This document shows positions 7,286 through 15,379 of a DNA stretch of 38,096 nucleotides, piece by piece. This DNA is from Acidobacteriota bacterium. Lineage in GTDB: Bacteria > Acidobacteriota > Blastocatellia > RBC074. The notes beneath the pieces were generated by a model. It was not told where the DNA came from. It did no database searches and saw nothing but the letters and a program-made list of their open reading frames with translations. Both the position numbers and the translations under genes were made by a program. Within the stretch, counting starts at the first letter, position 1. Every line of letters begins with the position of its first letter. The stretch covers positions 1-38,096 of the forward strand of contig JAJVID010000150.1 in assembly GCA_022072205.1 (NCBI GenBank), read 5' to 3'.

Positions 7286-8661
7286 AACAACGCGTCGAGC
7301 GCATCGCTCACCGATCTCACGCCGATGACTTCAAGGCGGTCGTCTTGCGGCAACCCGCTCAGGTTGTTCTTCGGCAAGACGACGCGCTTGAATCCCATTC
7401 GGGCAGCCTCGCGCAAGCGCACCGCGGCTTGACTGGTCGCGCGAATCTCACCAGCCAATCCGACTTCGCCGAAAACGATCGTGTGTTCGTTGATCGGGAT
7501 ATTGCGGAAGCTCGAAGTCACAGCGGCGACAATCCCAAGATCAACCGCAGGTTCATCGAGCGCGATTCCTCCGACCAGATTGACGAAGATGTCGTCGCCG
7601 GAGAGATGGAACCCGACTCGTTTTTCAAGCATCGCCACGAGCAACGCCACGCGGTTGATCTCGACGCCCTGAGTGGTGCGGCGGCCAGTGCCGAATTTCG
7701 ACGAACTGACCAGTGCTTGAATTTCGACCAGCATCGGTCGCGTGCCTTCCATCGCGGCGATCACAGCCGATCCCGACGCGCCAACCGGACGCTCGCTCAA
7801 AAAGACTTCGGAAGGGTTGGGCACGCCGATCAACCCGGCGCCTGTCATCTCAAAAATGCCGAGTTCATTCGCCGCTCCGAATCGGTTTTTGGCCGCACGC
7901 AGAATGCGGTGGTTATGATGGCGTTCGCCTTCAAAATACAAAACCGTGTCAACGATGTGTTCAAGCGCTTTCGGCCCCGCGATCGTTCCCTCTTTCGTTA
8001 CGTGACCGATCAGAAAAACAGGCGTGTTCAGATTTTTTGCGAGCAGCAGGAACTGGCCCGCGACTTCGCGAACTTGCGAGACCGAGCCGGGCGCGCTCTC
8101 CAGCTTTTCCGAAAAGACTGTTTGAACCGAATCAATGATGATCGCCTGCGGCTGCAGCTTGTTGATCTCGTCGAAGATGCGTTCGAGGTTTGTTTCAGAA
8201 AGGAGGAAAAGCCCTTGCGGATTGATGCTCAGGCGTTCGCCGCGAAGCTTGATCTGGCGCTCGCTCTCTTCGCCCGAAACGTAAAGCACGCTGCCGTAAA
8301 GCGCGCTTAGCTTGTCGGCGACTTGTGAAAGCAATGTTGATTTGCCGATGCCCGGCTCTCCGCCGATCAGGACGAGCGAGCCTGGCACGATGCCGCCGCC
8401 GAGCACGCGGTCGAACTCCTCAATGCCGGTTACTTCGCGCGAATCATCCTGCGCTTCAATTTCACCAAACGGAATCGGTTTGCTTTCGCGCAAACGAAGA
8501 CCCGCGCGGTTGGCGCCTGCGCCCTCTTTCGCCGCGGCGCGTTCGCGTTCTTCGGCGAACGAATTCCATTCGCCGCAATCGGGGCATTTGCCAAGCCATT
8601 TGCGCGATTGATGGCCGCAACTCTGGCAAGCGTAAACAGTGCGTGGTCCTTTTGATGGCAT
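7282..8661 (-). CDS. radA: DNA repair protein RadA/Sms
   Basis: This is a 459-residue branch-migration ATPase that works with RecA in recombinational repair. All hallmark parts are present in order: an N-terminal zinc finger (Cys12, Cys15, Cys26, Cys29), a RecA-like ATPase with Walker A GEPGIGKST at 101-109 and Walker B IIIDS near 174-178, the RadA-specific KNRFG motif at 258-262, and a C-terminal Lon-protease-like domain. The length matches the family (about 450-460). I chose the ATG at 8661 because the protein then begins MPSKGPRTVYACQSCG directly before the zinc finger. The upstream in-frame start adds only ten residues. The gene is co-directional with the PA-IL-like gene upstream and convergent with the DinB gene, with overlapping stops. 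Confidence 0.97.
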   Translation of the reverse strand: MPSKGPRTVYACQSCGHQSRKWLGKCPDCGEWNSFAEERERAAAKEGAGANRAGLRLRESKPIPFGEIEAQDDSREVTGIEEFDRVLGGGIVPGSLVLIGGEPGIGKSTLLSQVADKLSALYGSVLYVSGEESERQIKLRGERLSINPQGLFLLSETNLERIFDEINKLQPQAIIIDSVQTVFSEKLESAPGSVSQVREVAGQFLLLAKNLNTPVFLIGHVTKEGTIAGPKALEHIVDTVLYFEGERHHNHRILRAAKNRFGAANELGIFEMTGAGLIGVPNPSEVFLSERPVGASGSAVIAAMEGTRPMLVEIQALVSSSKFGTGRRTTQGVEINRVALLVAMLEKRVGFHLSGDDIFVNLVGGIALDEPAVDLGIVAAVTSSFRNIPINEHTIVFGEVGLAGEIRATSQAAVRLREAARMGFKRVVLPKNNLSGLPQDDRLEVIGVRSVSDALDALF

Positions 8662-8731
8662 AGAGGTTCCGTAAAGCAGACCTGAAACCAAGGGGTGGAG
8701 GTAGCGGAAAAACGTCCGCAGGCAGGTGAAG

Positions 8732-8779
8732 CTTCGCCGGTAAACACGGGCAGCAAGCGCCGCGCGCGTACCGGCGAAG
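8732..8779. repeat. 11-bp inverted repeat between two minus-strand genes
   Basis: CTTCGCCGGTA (8732-8742) is repeated as its exact reverse complement at 8769-8779, separated by 26 GC-rich bases. It sits just after the stop of the 266-residue secreted protein gene and before radA, both on the minus strand. No T-tract follows, so it is a possible weak terminator or RNA-processing hairpin rather than a classical terminator. Confidence 0.45.
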
Positions 8780-8787
8780 TTCAGGCG

Positions 8788-9588
8788 TCATCTGTTGCTC
8801 AAAACTTTAACGCGAGCGACGAACGCGCCGGCGTTGTCCTTGAGGTTTCCCTCGTTGACGCTCAGGAACAGAATGCCGTTATGCTTCGAGACGAATTCGG
8901 TCGCCTTGCCCACGAAGATGAAATCGTCATTATCGTCACCGACGACGGCGATCAACGCGCCAGTCGGACGAGCCGCGATCAGCTTGCGATTGTCGGTGAG
9001 GGAGATGCCTTCAGGGCCGGTGCGCTGGTTATCTCCCAGATCAACTTGCCCATCAGCGCTGATCACTATGCGCTGCCCGCGCTGGATGCGGATTTCGGTG
9101 CTGGTCCAATCGGCTGCGGCAGCGACACTGACTGTCTTTTCGGCGATCGCGGCGATAGCGCCCCCGTTAGCGTCATCCGGCGGCGGTTCTGACTCAGACG
9201 CAGTTCTCGACGCATCTCTGTTTATCGCGGGGTTTGTCGCGGGATCGGCGGGAGTAGACACCGGCGGATCATCTCGCGGGACTTCAGGACGTGAAGATGA
9301 CGCGATCGTTTGTGAATTGGGAGCCACAGGTTCAGCGCGACTAACTACTCCCGCGTCGCTGGAATCAAATTCCACACTCTCGATCTCTTCAACCGGAATC
9401 ACGTGCTGCGAACTCGATCCGCCGATGTTGACCAGAATGGTGAATTTGCGCTGCCCGTAGGAGATGACTTTGCCTTTCAGCACACTCCCATCCTTAAGCC
9501 TGATCGTATCTGCAAAGGCGGCGACACTGATCAATGACAAGATTACGAGACTGATGAATGAACAGATGAACGGTTTTCTGATCTTCAC
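8788..9588 (-). CDS. Secreted protein with C-terminal PA-IL (LecA)-like domain
   Basis: This 266-residue protein has a signal peptide (about residues 1-26, ending AAFA). Next comes a short beta-rich segment DTIRLKDGSVLKGKVISYG, a motif seen at the N-terminus of many secreted proteins, where it appears to bind or nucleate a small barrel. A low-complexity Pro/Ser/Asp linker spans about residues 80-145. Residues about 150-266 match the PA-IL-like galactose-binding lectin fold, with the typical run from SVAAAADWTSTEIRIQRG to LSVNEGNLKDNAGAFVARV. A carbohydrate or calcium-binding role at the cell surface is plausible, but the calcium ligands of LecA were not checked residue by residue. GGAGG lies ten bases before the ATG. 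Confidence 0.72.
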   Translation of the reverse strand: MKIRKPFICSFISLVILSLISVAAFADTIRLKDGSVLKGKVISYGQRKFTILVNIGGSSSQHVIPVEEIESVEFDSSDAGVVSRAEPVAPNSQTIASSSRPEVPRDDPPVSTPADPATNPAINRDASRTASESEPPPDDANGGAIAAIAEKTVSVAAAADWTSTEIRIQRGQRIVISADGQVDLGDNQRTGPEGISLTDNRKLIAARPTGALIAVVGDDNDDFIFVGKATEFVSKHNGILFLSVNEGNLKDNAGAFVARVKVLSNR

Positions 9589-9814
9589 ACATACCTCCGT
9601 AGTAGAGCCTGGCTGTAATAAAGCCCGGATTGTTGGCTTACGTCTTACAAGGGGTTGACGGCGCGAAGCTTACCACAAAATAGACGCGTTGGCACTGAAC
9701 CCTGATGGGAAACACCCGCGAAAGCGCTTCGTGTCGTTACTTGAAAGACCGAAAACCAGGCGATCAACGCTCGGAAGATTCGTAAAAACTTTATGAAGAA
9801 AAGCTAAAGCATTC

Positions 9815-9843
9815 TTGACTCGCAAGGGGTGAGTGAATATACT
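9815..9843 (+). promoter_or_regulatory. Sigma-70-type promoter
   Basis: TTGACT (9815-9820) and TATACT (9838-9843) are separated by exactly 17 bases. It faces right, into a gene-free region, with predicted initiation near 9850. A copy of CGGAAGATTC lies 33 bases upstream of the -35 box. Confidence 0.7.
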
Positions 9844-9849
9844 CCGCGT

Positions 9850-10100
<251 letters not shown>

Positions 10101-10133
10101 GCCCACGTCACATCAAGTCCATGAACATTGGGG

Positions 10134-10202
10134 CAAAAACAAAAGCGCACAAAGTGGAGAAAGCGATGTTCCCATCTTTACTCCTTAACCTTCGTGCGCT
10201 TT
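10134..10202 (-). terminator. Terminator of the VWFA-related gene
   Basis: AAAGCGCAC (10142-10150) pairs with GTGCGCTTT (10194-10202), and the stem extends inward by three more pairs after one mismatch. Read on the minus strand it follows the stop of the VWFA gene by about 22 bases and is followed by a T-rich tract (TTTTGTTTTTG). Confidence 0.65.
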
Positions 10203-10224
10203 GCGATTTTGAGATTATGTAACG

Positions 10225-11481
10225 CTATTGTTCTGAGTTCGGAGTTGGCTGCTTGTCACGCTCGCCATCGGGAGTTTCGGCCCTCGGAGCGCGATAGAAT
10301 CGGCGCGCGCGCACCACCAGATCAGGATTGCTGACCCCGACCGCGATTGTGCGGTAATTGCCGTCGCGCTGTTCATTGTTCGAGATGTAGGTCAGCGTGT
10401 ACTGATTGTGCAATTCGTTCGCGATGTTTTGGAAAGCATAGCTGGTGTTCTCGATACTTTCAGCCCGGAAAGGCAATCCGCCCGATTGCGCCGCCAGAGT
10501 GCGAAGGAAATCCGCCGCGATCAGGTAGCGATCACGAATCGGCTGTTGGCGCTGGCCGTTGACGCGTGAAGACGGGGCGGAACGGGGCGTTGGCGACATG
10601 GGACTGCTGGGTCGAGGTATGTTGATCAGCGATTTCGTCTCTTCTTTGGATTCATCCTTCGATTCAGGCTTTGCAGTTTCAGTCTCCGGCTTCGGCTTCT
10701 GCTGCGGTATGTCCTGCCACTTAATGCCCGAACCCGATGCGAAGGAATTGCTGATGCCCGGAATGAATGTGGGTTTCATCACCGGGCCGCCGTCGTTGCG
10801 CGTTTCGTATTGGATTGTATAACTGATGATTCCGGCGCTCGCCGCCAGATCAATCACGCTTTCATAAGTCGCCTGCTTGCTCGCGGTGTCAACGCCGTCT
10901 GTCAAGATCACAATCGCCTTTCGCCCCTGCACCCGGCTCATCTTCTCATTGATGGTCAGGTGAATGGCGTCATACAGACTTGTGAGGTAACTGGTCTTCA
11001 GCGATTTGACGGCGCGTTCGAGAGTAGCGTGGTCATTCGTGAAGTCGGAAACGAACCGAACCTTTTCATCGAAGCTGACCACCATCACACGGTCGTTCGG
11101 CAGCAACTGCCTGATGAAGGTTAGCGCAGCTTTGCGAATCTTGCCGAGTTGGTTTTGAGTGCTGCGGCTGGTGTCAATCAAGAGTGCGACGCTGAACGGC
11201 GCTTCAGTGGAGGAAAAGTCCTCAATCTTCTGTGGGGAGCCTTCTTCGCGCAAAGTAAATTCGTTGCGAGTCAGTCCTGTAGCGAAACGACCATAACGAT
11301 CCGTGACGATGACAGGCACCGTTACCAGATTTGTGCCGATTTTGATGCTTGGCTGTTGCTGATCCTGTTGCGGCTTCTCTTCACCGCTCTGACCCAGAAC
11401 AGGAAGCGCCACAGCAAACAGGATTAAGGCAGCCACAGCCGCGCGCGCCAGTATCGGCGGGGAAAACGTAAATCTATTCAT
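10225..11481 (-). CDS. Secreted VWFA-related domain protein, acidobacterial type
   Basis: This 418-residue protein has a signal peptide (hydrophobic residues about 11-30, cleavage near VLGQ). It then shows the beta-rich entry segment typical of the VWFA-related family of Acidobacteria (IKIGTNLVTVPVIVTDRYGR), followed by a vWA domain from about residue 95. The metal-ion site is DTSRS at 103-107, with later ILTDGVD as a further conserved element. A long Pro/Lys/Glu-rich insert (about 265-310) separates the vWA core from the C-terminal part ending LTYISNNEQRDGNYRTIAV. It presumably acts outside the cytoplasm as a metal-dependent adhesion or assembly module. GAGGAG precedes the ATG by 11 bases. 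Its terminator is at 10134-10202. A relative lies at 31601-32719. Confidence 0.88.
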   Translation of the reverse strand: MNRFTFSPPILARAAVAALILFAVALPVLGQSGEEKPQQDQQQPSIKIGTNLVTVPVIVTDRYGRFATGLTRNEFTLREEGSPQKIEDFSSTEAPFSVALLIDTSRSTQNQLGKIRKAALTFIRQLLPNDRVMVVSFDEKVRFVSDFTNDHATLERAVKSLKTSYLTSLYDAIHLTINEKMSRVQGRKAIVILTDGVDTASKQATYESVIDLAASAGIISYTIQYETRNDGGPVMKPTFIPGISNSFASGSGIKWQDIPQQKPKPETETAKPESKDESKEETKSLINIPRPSSPMSPTPRSAPSSRVNGQRQQPIRDRYLIAADFLRTLAAQSGGLPFRAESIENTSYAFQNIANELHNQYTLTYISNNEQRDGNYRTIAVGVSNPDLVVRARRFYRAPRAETPDGERDKQPTPNSEQ

Positions 11482-11545
11482 AGAAGCATGACTCCTCGTT
11501 GTGTGCGGGAATTCTACTTGACGGTTGAATTGGAATCAAAAGCGC

Positions 11546-11584
11546 CGGAAGATTCAGCCTGCAACCGATTCGGAAGATTCAGCC
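11546..11584. repeat. 14-bp direct repeat in a divergent promoter region
   Basis: CGGAAGATTCAGCC occurs at 11546-11559 and again at 11571-11584, a centre-to-centre spacing of 25 bases. It lies between the divergent VWFA gene (start 11481) and the 278-residue gene (start 11649). The core CGGAAGATTC is also present at 9772-9781 upstream of the RNA candidate. Binding-site function is inferred from position and spacing. Confidence 0.5.
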
Positions 11585-11648
11585 AGAACCTTCTGAATTG
11601 GTGTTAAAATTGTCCGCTCTCAAACCCTCCCCATAATTTAGTGATCTT

Positions 11649-12485
11649 ATGTCTCTTGAATACGCAATCGAATACCCATGCGAAATGCGGCGTCTGTACG
11701 GCGAACAGACTCTGCGCAATCTCGGGCGCGCCGGCTCACTGGTTTCACAGATCGTTAATTTGACATTGGAAAATGAACGTCCGCCATCGGCAGAAAGCAT
11801 TAAATTTACGACTGAACTCTCAAATGAACTGGAGTTCTCGGAGCAAGTGGCCGAATACTGCCGCGCGCATTGTCCAGCGCACGTCGAACAGAACTTCGAT
11901 TATGAATTCGGCGAAGATGAGTTCAACAGAAGCGATGACCTCTTGAACGCGCCACAATCAGGCTCTTGCGGCGAAACCATTGGATGTCTGGGCCGAATCC
12001 GCTATCCCATCGAGGCCCGTTTCGAGCGTTTCCTGGCTGATCGCGCGCAACTGTTGAGCGACACTATGCCTCAGGAACAATGGCCCAGCCTGTTTCTTAT
12101 CTTGATTGACTCAGAGTCGCCGTTCGACGGCGAGGTAACGAAAGAGTTGAGGCGCGTGACGACGCCTGAAGGACTGAGATTCTTTGAACTGCGAACACCA
12201 ATCTCACTCGCGCGTAAAATCGCAAAGCTGAACACTGATAATCTTTTCGATCTGCTGGCCGGGTTCGCCGCTTCCGACGAAGGAATTTCAGGCTATCAGC
12301 GTGAACTGCCTGTCATGGCCCTTCCGGATTACGCCGAATTTCTGGAAGCGTTGCTGATTAACGGCCTGTCGGCTGGCGAACGGGCGCGACTGCGCACCCA
12401 GGGATCCACTTATTCCCAATTCGTAAGATTCACCAGGGCGGTTAGACTGGCTGAGTCGCTCGGTGTGAGGTTGTTGATGGACTGA
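11649..12485 (+). CDS. Hypothetical protein with a Cys/His cluster
   Basis: This 278-residue, probably cytosolic protein has no signal peptide or membrane helix, and I do not recognise the family. Notable features are cysteines at 11, 71, 75, 107 and 113, with CRAHCPAH at 71-78 and SCGETIGC at 106-113. Such a spacing could bind zinc or another metal. The second half contains LFLILIDSESPFDGEVT (about 148-164), which reads like a beta-strand with an acidic turn, and a C-terminal helical part. It is preceded by a short AT-rich promoter-like stretch and no strong Shine-Dalgarno. It stands alone, divergent from a VWFA gene and convergent with nusB. Codon use is like the neighbours, so it is probably a real gene of unknown role. 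Confidence 0.7.
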   Translation: MSLEYAIEYPCEMRRLYGEQTLRNLGRAGSLVSQIVNLTLENERPPSAESIKFTTELSNELEFSEQVAEYCRAHCPAHVEQNFDYEFGEDEFNRSDDLLNAPQSGSCGETIGCLGRIRYPIEARFERFLADRAQLLSDTMPQEQWPSLFLILIDSESPFDGEVTKELRRVTTPEGLRFFELRTPISLARKIAKLNTDNLFDLLAGFAASDEGISGYQRELPVMALPDYAEFLEALLINGLSAGERARLRTQGSTYSQFVRFTRAVRLAESLGVRLLMD

Positions 12486-12572
12486 TCCGGAGTCTGGCGC
12501 GAGAAGACGAACTACGACCTATTTTCCAACTCGGTCAAATTCGCGGTCCGCGAGCTTGAACTGAAACAGGAT

Positions 12573-13031
12573 TTAATTGAGATGTTGAGCCATCGTCGCG
12601 GCGGTCATTTCGGGAATAACCTGCGACTCCACATCACGCTTGATCGCGTCGAGAATGCCGTTAATGAATTGGGTCGCTTCGTGAGTTGAAAATCGCCGGG
12701 CGATTTCCAGAGCCTCGTTGATGGCGACCGTCTTCGGCGTGTTCGGCTGATGCAGGAATTCGAACACGGCCAGACGCAGTAGATTTCTATCAACTATGGC
12801 CATTCGCGGAATTCGCCAGTGCTCAGTGCGAAGACGAATCCGTTCGTCAATCTCATCGAGGTGAGAAATCGCGCCTGCGACGAGTTCATTAGCGAACACG
12901 CGCACCTCTTCGGCGGCCTCCGCCATCTCTCCCCAATAGGTTTCAATAAGCTCCTCGACAGACGGGCGAGCCACGTCGTACGAAAACAGCATTTGTAGCG
13001 CGCATTCGCGCGCTCTACGGCGAGCACCCAT
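12573..13031 (-). CDS. nusB: Transcription antitermination factor NusB
   Basis: This 152-residue all-helical RNA-binding protein works with NusE (S10) on boxA sequences to prevent premature termination, chiefly in rRNA operons. The N-terminus GARRRARECALQMLFSYDV is the classical arginine-rich NusB opening. The C-terminal signatures DRNLLRLAVFEFLH and PKTVAINEALEIARRFS followed by FINGILDAI are diagnostic. The length is slightly above the usual 130-145 residues because of a short C-terminal tail. There is no good Shine-Dalgarno before the ATG at 13031. The nearest convincing promoter on this strand is at 13480-13508, about 440 bases upstream. NusB is commonly next to ribH in other bacteria, but not here. 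Confidence 0.95.
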   Translation of the reverse strand: MGARRRARECALQMLFSYDVARPSVEELIETYWGEMAEAAEEVRVFANELVAGAISHLDEIDERIRLRTEHWRIPRMAIVDRNLLRLAVFEFLHQPNTPKTVAINEALEIARRFSTHEATQFINGILDAIKRDVESQVIPEMTAATMAQHLN

Positions 13032-13613
13032 AATTTTTACGACTTACTGTAACAGTTCTTAGGTTTAAGTTGATGAAGAATACCTGGGGGACGGAACGGA
13101 CGCTTGAACGATGGTGAGGGCGGCTCAAGCTGACCGGCGCCGCTTCACAAAACACTACATAAACAAAAGGCATGCCCGTCTCGAATAAAATCTGCGTCAT
13201 GCCTTTGGTCAGTTTCACAGCAAGAATCATAAAAAAACCTTCTCGCCGCGAATCGCCGTTCCCACTCGTCCACTTGCCGTCATAAAATTGACTGCGAGGG
13301 ATTTTCAAATGAGCAATGAGCCTGTGAAAATGATCAGGGCTAGCCGCGACTACCATGCGTTCGATTGGGATGGCGTTTGCCATGCGCCACCCAAACACAA
13401 TTGCGAAAAGTAATCGGACATCTCGAAAAGCGCCTTGAGATTTTGGCTCTGGGGGATTCACTCAAGATCACTCGCGGACAGTATATTGAGCCGACTTGAT
13501 GCGGTCAAGTTAATGACAGGTTGCCCGTAATTTACAGCCGCTTAAAAATTTAAAGATGCGACATTCACTCGCTCTTCAACCTTATGATGCCTTATGATGC
13601 CTGCGCCGATCTC
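13032..13613. other. 582-bp region upstream of nusB with no convincing gene
   Basis: It contains a strong minus-strand promoter (13480-13508), a 9-bp inverted repeat AAAGGCATG (13166-13174) / CATGCCTTT (13198-13206), and a tandem CTTATGATGC duplication near 13582-13601. A GTG-initiated minus-strand frame of 148 codons (13015-13461) covers much of it, but it lacks a Shine-Dalgarno, has no family resemblance I can see, and overlaps the nusB start by 17 bases. Confidence 0.6.
13480..13508 (-). promoter_or_regulatory. Sigma-70-type promoter reading towards nusB
   Basis: On the minus strand, TTGACC (13508-13503) and TATACT (13485-13480) are separated by 17 bases. Predicted initiation is near 13473, leaving a leader of about 440 bases before nusB. 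The -35 region overlaps a small dyad, CTTGA/TCAAG. Confidence 0.65.
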
Positions 13614-14420
13614 CTATTTTCCTCTGAAAACCGGCGCCCTCTTTTCGAGAAACGCCCTGGCTCCTTCGCGCGCGTCTTCTGTCGCAAAGCATAAACCGAA
13701 AAGCGCCGATTCCAGCCGCAATCCCGAATCAAGCGATGATTCAGTAGAGTGGTTGATCGCCTCCAACGCATATTTGACCGCCAATGGCGCGTTGCGGTTG
13801 ATCTTCATCGCCAACTCATCGCAAAGCGTCATCAGTTCCTCCTGATCTCGCGCGACACGGTTGATCAACCCGATTCGCTTCGCTTCTTCAGCGCCAATCG
13901 TTTCCCCGGTCAAAATCATTTCAAGAGCGCGCGATTTGCCGATCAATCGCGACAAGCGAGATACGCCAAAAGCCGTCGGCCCCCACAATGAGATTTCCGG
14001 GTAGCCGAACTTCGCGCCAGCAACGGCTATTCGCAACACGCAAGCCAGCGCAAGCTCGCATCCAGCTCCATACGCCGAACCGTTAATCGCGGCAATGACA
14101 GGTTTGCCCAAATTTTCGATGAGAGCCGTAAGCGATTGCCATGCGCGCGCAAATTCTCCAGCTTGTTCGGGCGCAAACGCAGACATCTCCGAGTTCTCGG
14201 CGTCCACTGAAAACACGTCTTCTCCAACGCCGGTCAGAATCACGACGCGCGTCTCAGCATCGGATTGCAACGCGGTGAAAACCCGCGCGAGTTCGCTGAG
14301 CGCCGCTCGATTCAACGCATTGACTTCAGATTCGCGATTGATCGTCACTAGAACAACGGCTTCATCACGACGCTCGCAACAGATGTGTTCGCAGGAAAAG
14401 TCCCGGAGTTTTGCTTTCAT
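13614..14420 (-). CDS. Enoyl-CoA hydratase/isomerase family protein
   Basis: This 268-residue crotonase-fold protein is likely to act in fatty-acid or related acyl-CoA beta-oxidation in the cytosol. The two catalytic glutamates of hydratases appear conserved as Glu122 (in YGAGCELALAC) and Glu142 (in FGYPEISL). The second active-site loop is atypical: where most hydratases have a glycine-rich GAGGTQRL stretch, this protein has GPTAFGVSRLSRL. The first oxyanion-hole region reads VFSVDAENSEM. These differences mean the precise reaction (hydratase, isomerase or hydrolase) is uncertain. It lies 30 bases after the 3-hydroxyacyl-CoA dehydrogenase gene on the same strand, the next enzyme of the same pathway, so co-transcription is likely. 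Confidence 0.88.
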   Translation of the reverse strand: MKAKLRDFSCEHICCERRDEAVVLVTINRESEVNALNRAALSELARVFTALQSDAETRVVILTGVGEDVFSVDAENSEMSAFAPEQAGEFARAWQSLTALIENLGKPVIAAINGSAYGAGCELALACVLRIAVAGAKFGYPEISLWGPTAFGVSRLSRLIGKSRALEMILTGETIGAEEAKRIGLINRVARDQEELMTLCDELAMKINRNAPLAVKYALEAINHSTESSLDSGLRLESALFGLCFATEDAREGARAFLEKRAPVFRGK

Positions 14421-14450
14421 ACTCTGCCAGGAATCATCTTTCCGAGACCT

Positions 14451-15341
14451 TCAAGCCAGTTTCATCGGCTTCGGATTCTTCGGATCGCTGTAATCGTAAA
14501 ACCCGCGTCCCGATTTGCGACCATACAACCCGGCCTGAACCATGCGTTTCAACAGCGGCGGCGGCGCGAATCGCTTCTCTTTGAATTCGTCAAACATGAT
14601 GTTTGCGATGTAGTAAGTCGTGTCCAGCCCGACGAAATCGGTCAGCGTCAACGGCCCCATCGGATGGTTGCAGCCGAGCTTCATTCCGTTATCAATGTCT
14701 TCAATCGAAGCCAGACCTTCTTCGAGCGTGCGGATGGCGTCGAGCATGAACGGCACCAGCAGGCGGTTGACTATGAAACCAGTCTTGTCGCCTGCCCTGA
14801 CCACAGTCTTGCCAAATGATTCGGCCAGCGCGACGGCTTCGGCGTAGACATCTTCGTCGGTCAAAATCGTGCGAATCACTTCGACGAGTTTCATCAGCGG
14901 AACCGGGTTGAAAAAATGCATGCCGATAAATCGCCGCTGACGTTCGGCGCTCGTCGCAGTCATCATCTCCGTGATCGAAAGCGACGAGGTGTTCGACGCG
15001 AAGATCGTGTCGGGTTTGCACAGCGCGTCCAGCTTTGCATAAGTGTCTCGCTTGATCTGCAGGTTCTCGATGATCGCTTCGATGATGATGTCGGCGCCGG
15101 CAAGCTCTTCGAGTTTCGTCGTCCCACGCAGCCGCGCCATCGCGGCGCCTTTCTGCTCGGCGGTGATCGTTCCTTTCTCGGCGAATTTGGCGAGAGATTT
15201 TTCAATCCCGCTCAAACCCTTTTTGATCAGTTCATCGCTGACTTCAACGATCGTGACTTCGTAGCCGCTCGCGGCGGCGACCTGCGCAATACCGGCTCCC
15301 ATCAGGCCCGCGCCCAGAACGCCGATTTTTTTAATTGACAT
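14451..15341 (-). CDS. hbd: 3-hydroxybutyryl-CoA (3-hydroxyacyl-CoA) dehydrogenase
   Basis: This 296-residue NAD-dependent dehydrogenase interconverts 3-hydroxyacyl-CoA and 3-oxoacyl-CoA. It has the N-terminal Rossmann motif GAGLMGAGIAQ (residues 10-20), the catalytic His142 in MHFFNPVPLMKLVEV with its partner Glu154, and the C-terminal dimerisation domain with LGCNHPMGPLTLTDFVGLD. The length fits the single-domain enzyme rather than the FadB fusion. The ATG at 15341 gives MSIKKIGVLGAG and is preceded by GGAGG. The longer open frame upstream adds non-homologous sequence and was rejected. It is downstream of the rhomboid gene (38-base gap) and upstream of the crotonase gene, all on the minus strand. 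Confidence 0.94.
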   Translation of the reverse strand: MSIKKIGVLGAGLMGAGIAQVAAASGYEVTIVEVSDELIKKGLSGIEKSLAKFAEKGTITAEQKGAAMARLRGTTKLEELAGADIIIEAIIENLQIKRDTYAKLDALCKPDTIFASNTSSLSITEMMTATSAERQRRFIGMHFFNPVPLMKLVEVIRTILTDEDVYAEAVALAESFGKTVVRAGDKTGFIVNRLLVPFMLDAIRTLEEGLASIEDIDNGMKLGCNHPMGPLTLTDFVGLDTTYYIANIMFDEFKEKRFAPPPLLKRMVQAGLYGRKSGRGFYDYSDPKNPKPMKLA

Positions 15342-15379
15342 TGGATCCTCCAGAAAATTGACCTTCAAAAACACACCAG

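Noticed and set aside
7201..8310. 369-codon plus-strand frame opposite radA
   Set aside because: Arg/Asp-rich composition of an antisense shadow; radA on the other strand is unmistakable.
13015..13461. GTG-initiated minus-strand frame of 148 codons upstream of nusB
   Set aside because: No ribosome site, no recognisable domain, and overlap of 17 bases with the nusB start. Kept only as part of the leader finding.
13582..13601. Tandem CTTATGATGC duplication
   Set aside because: Only two copies of ten bases with no associated feature; likely chance slippage.
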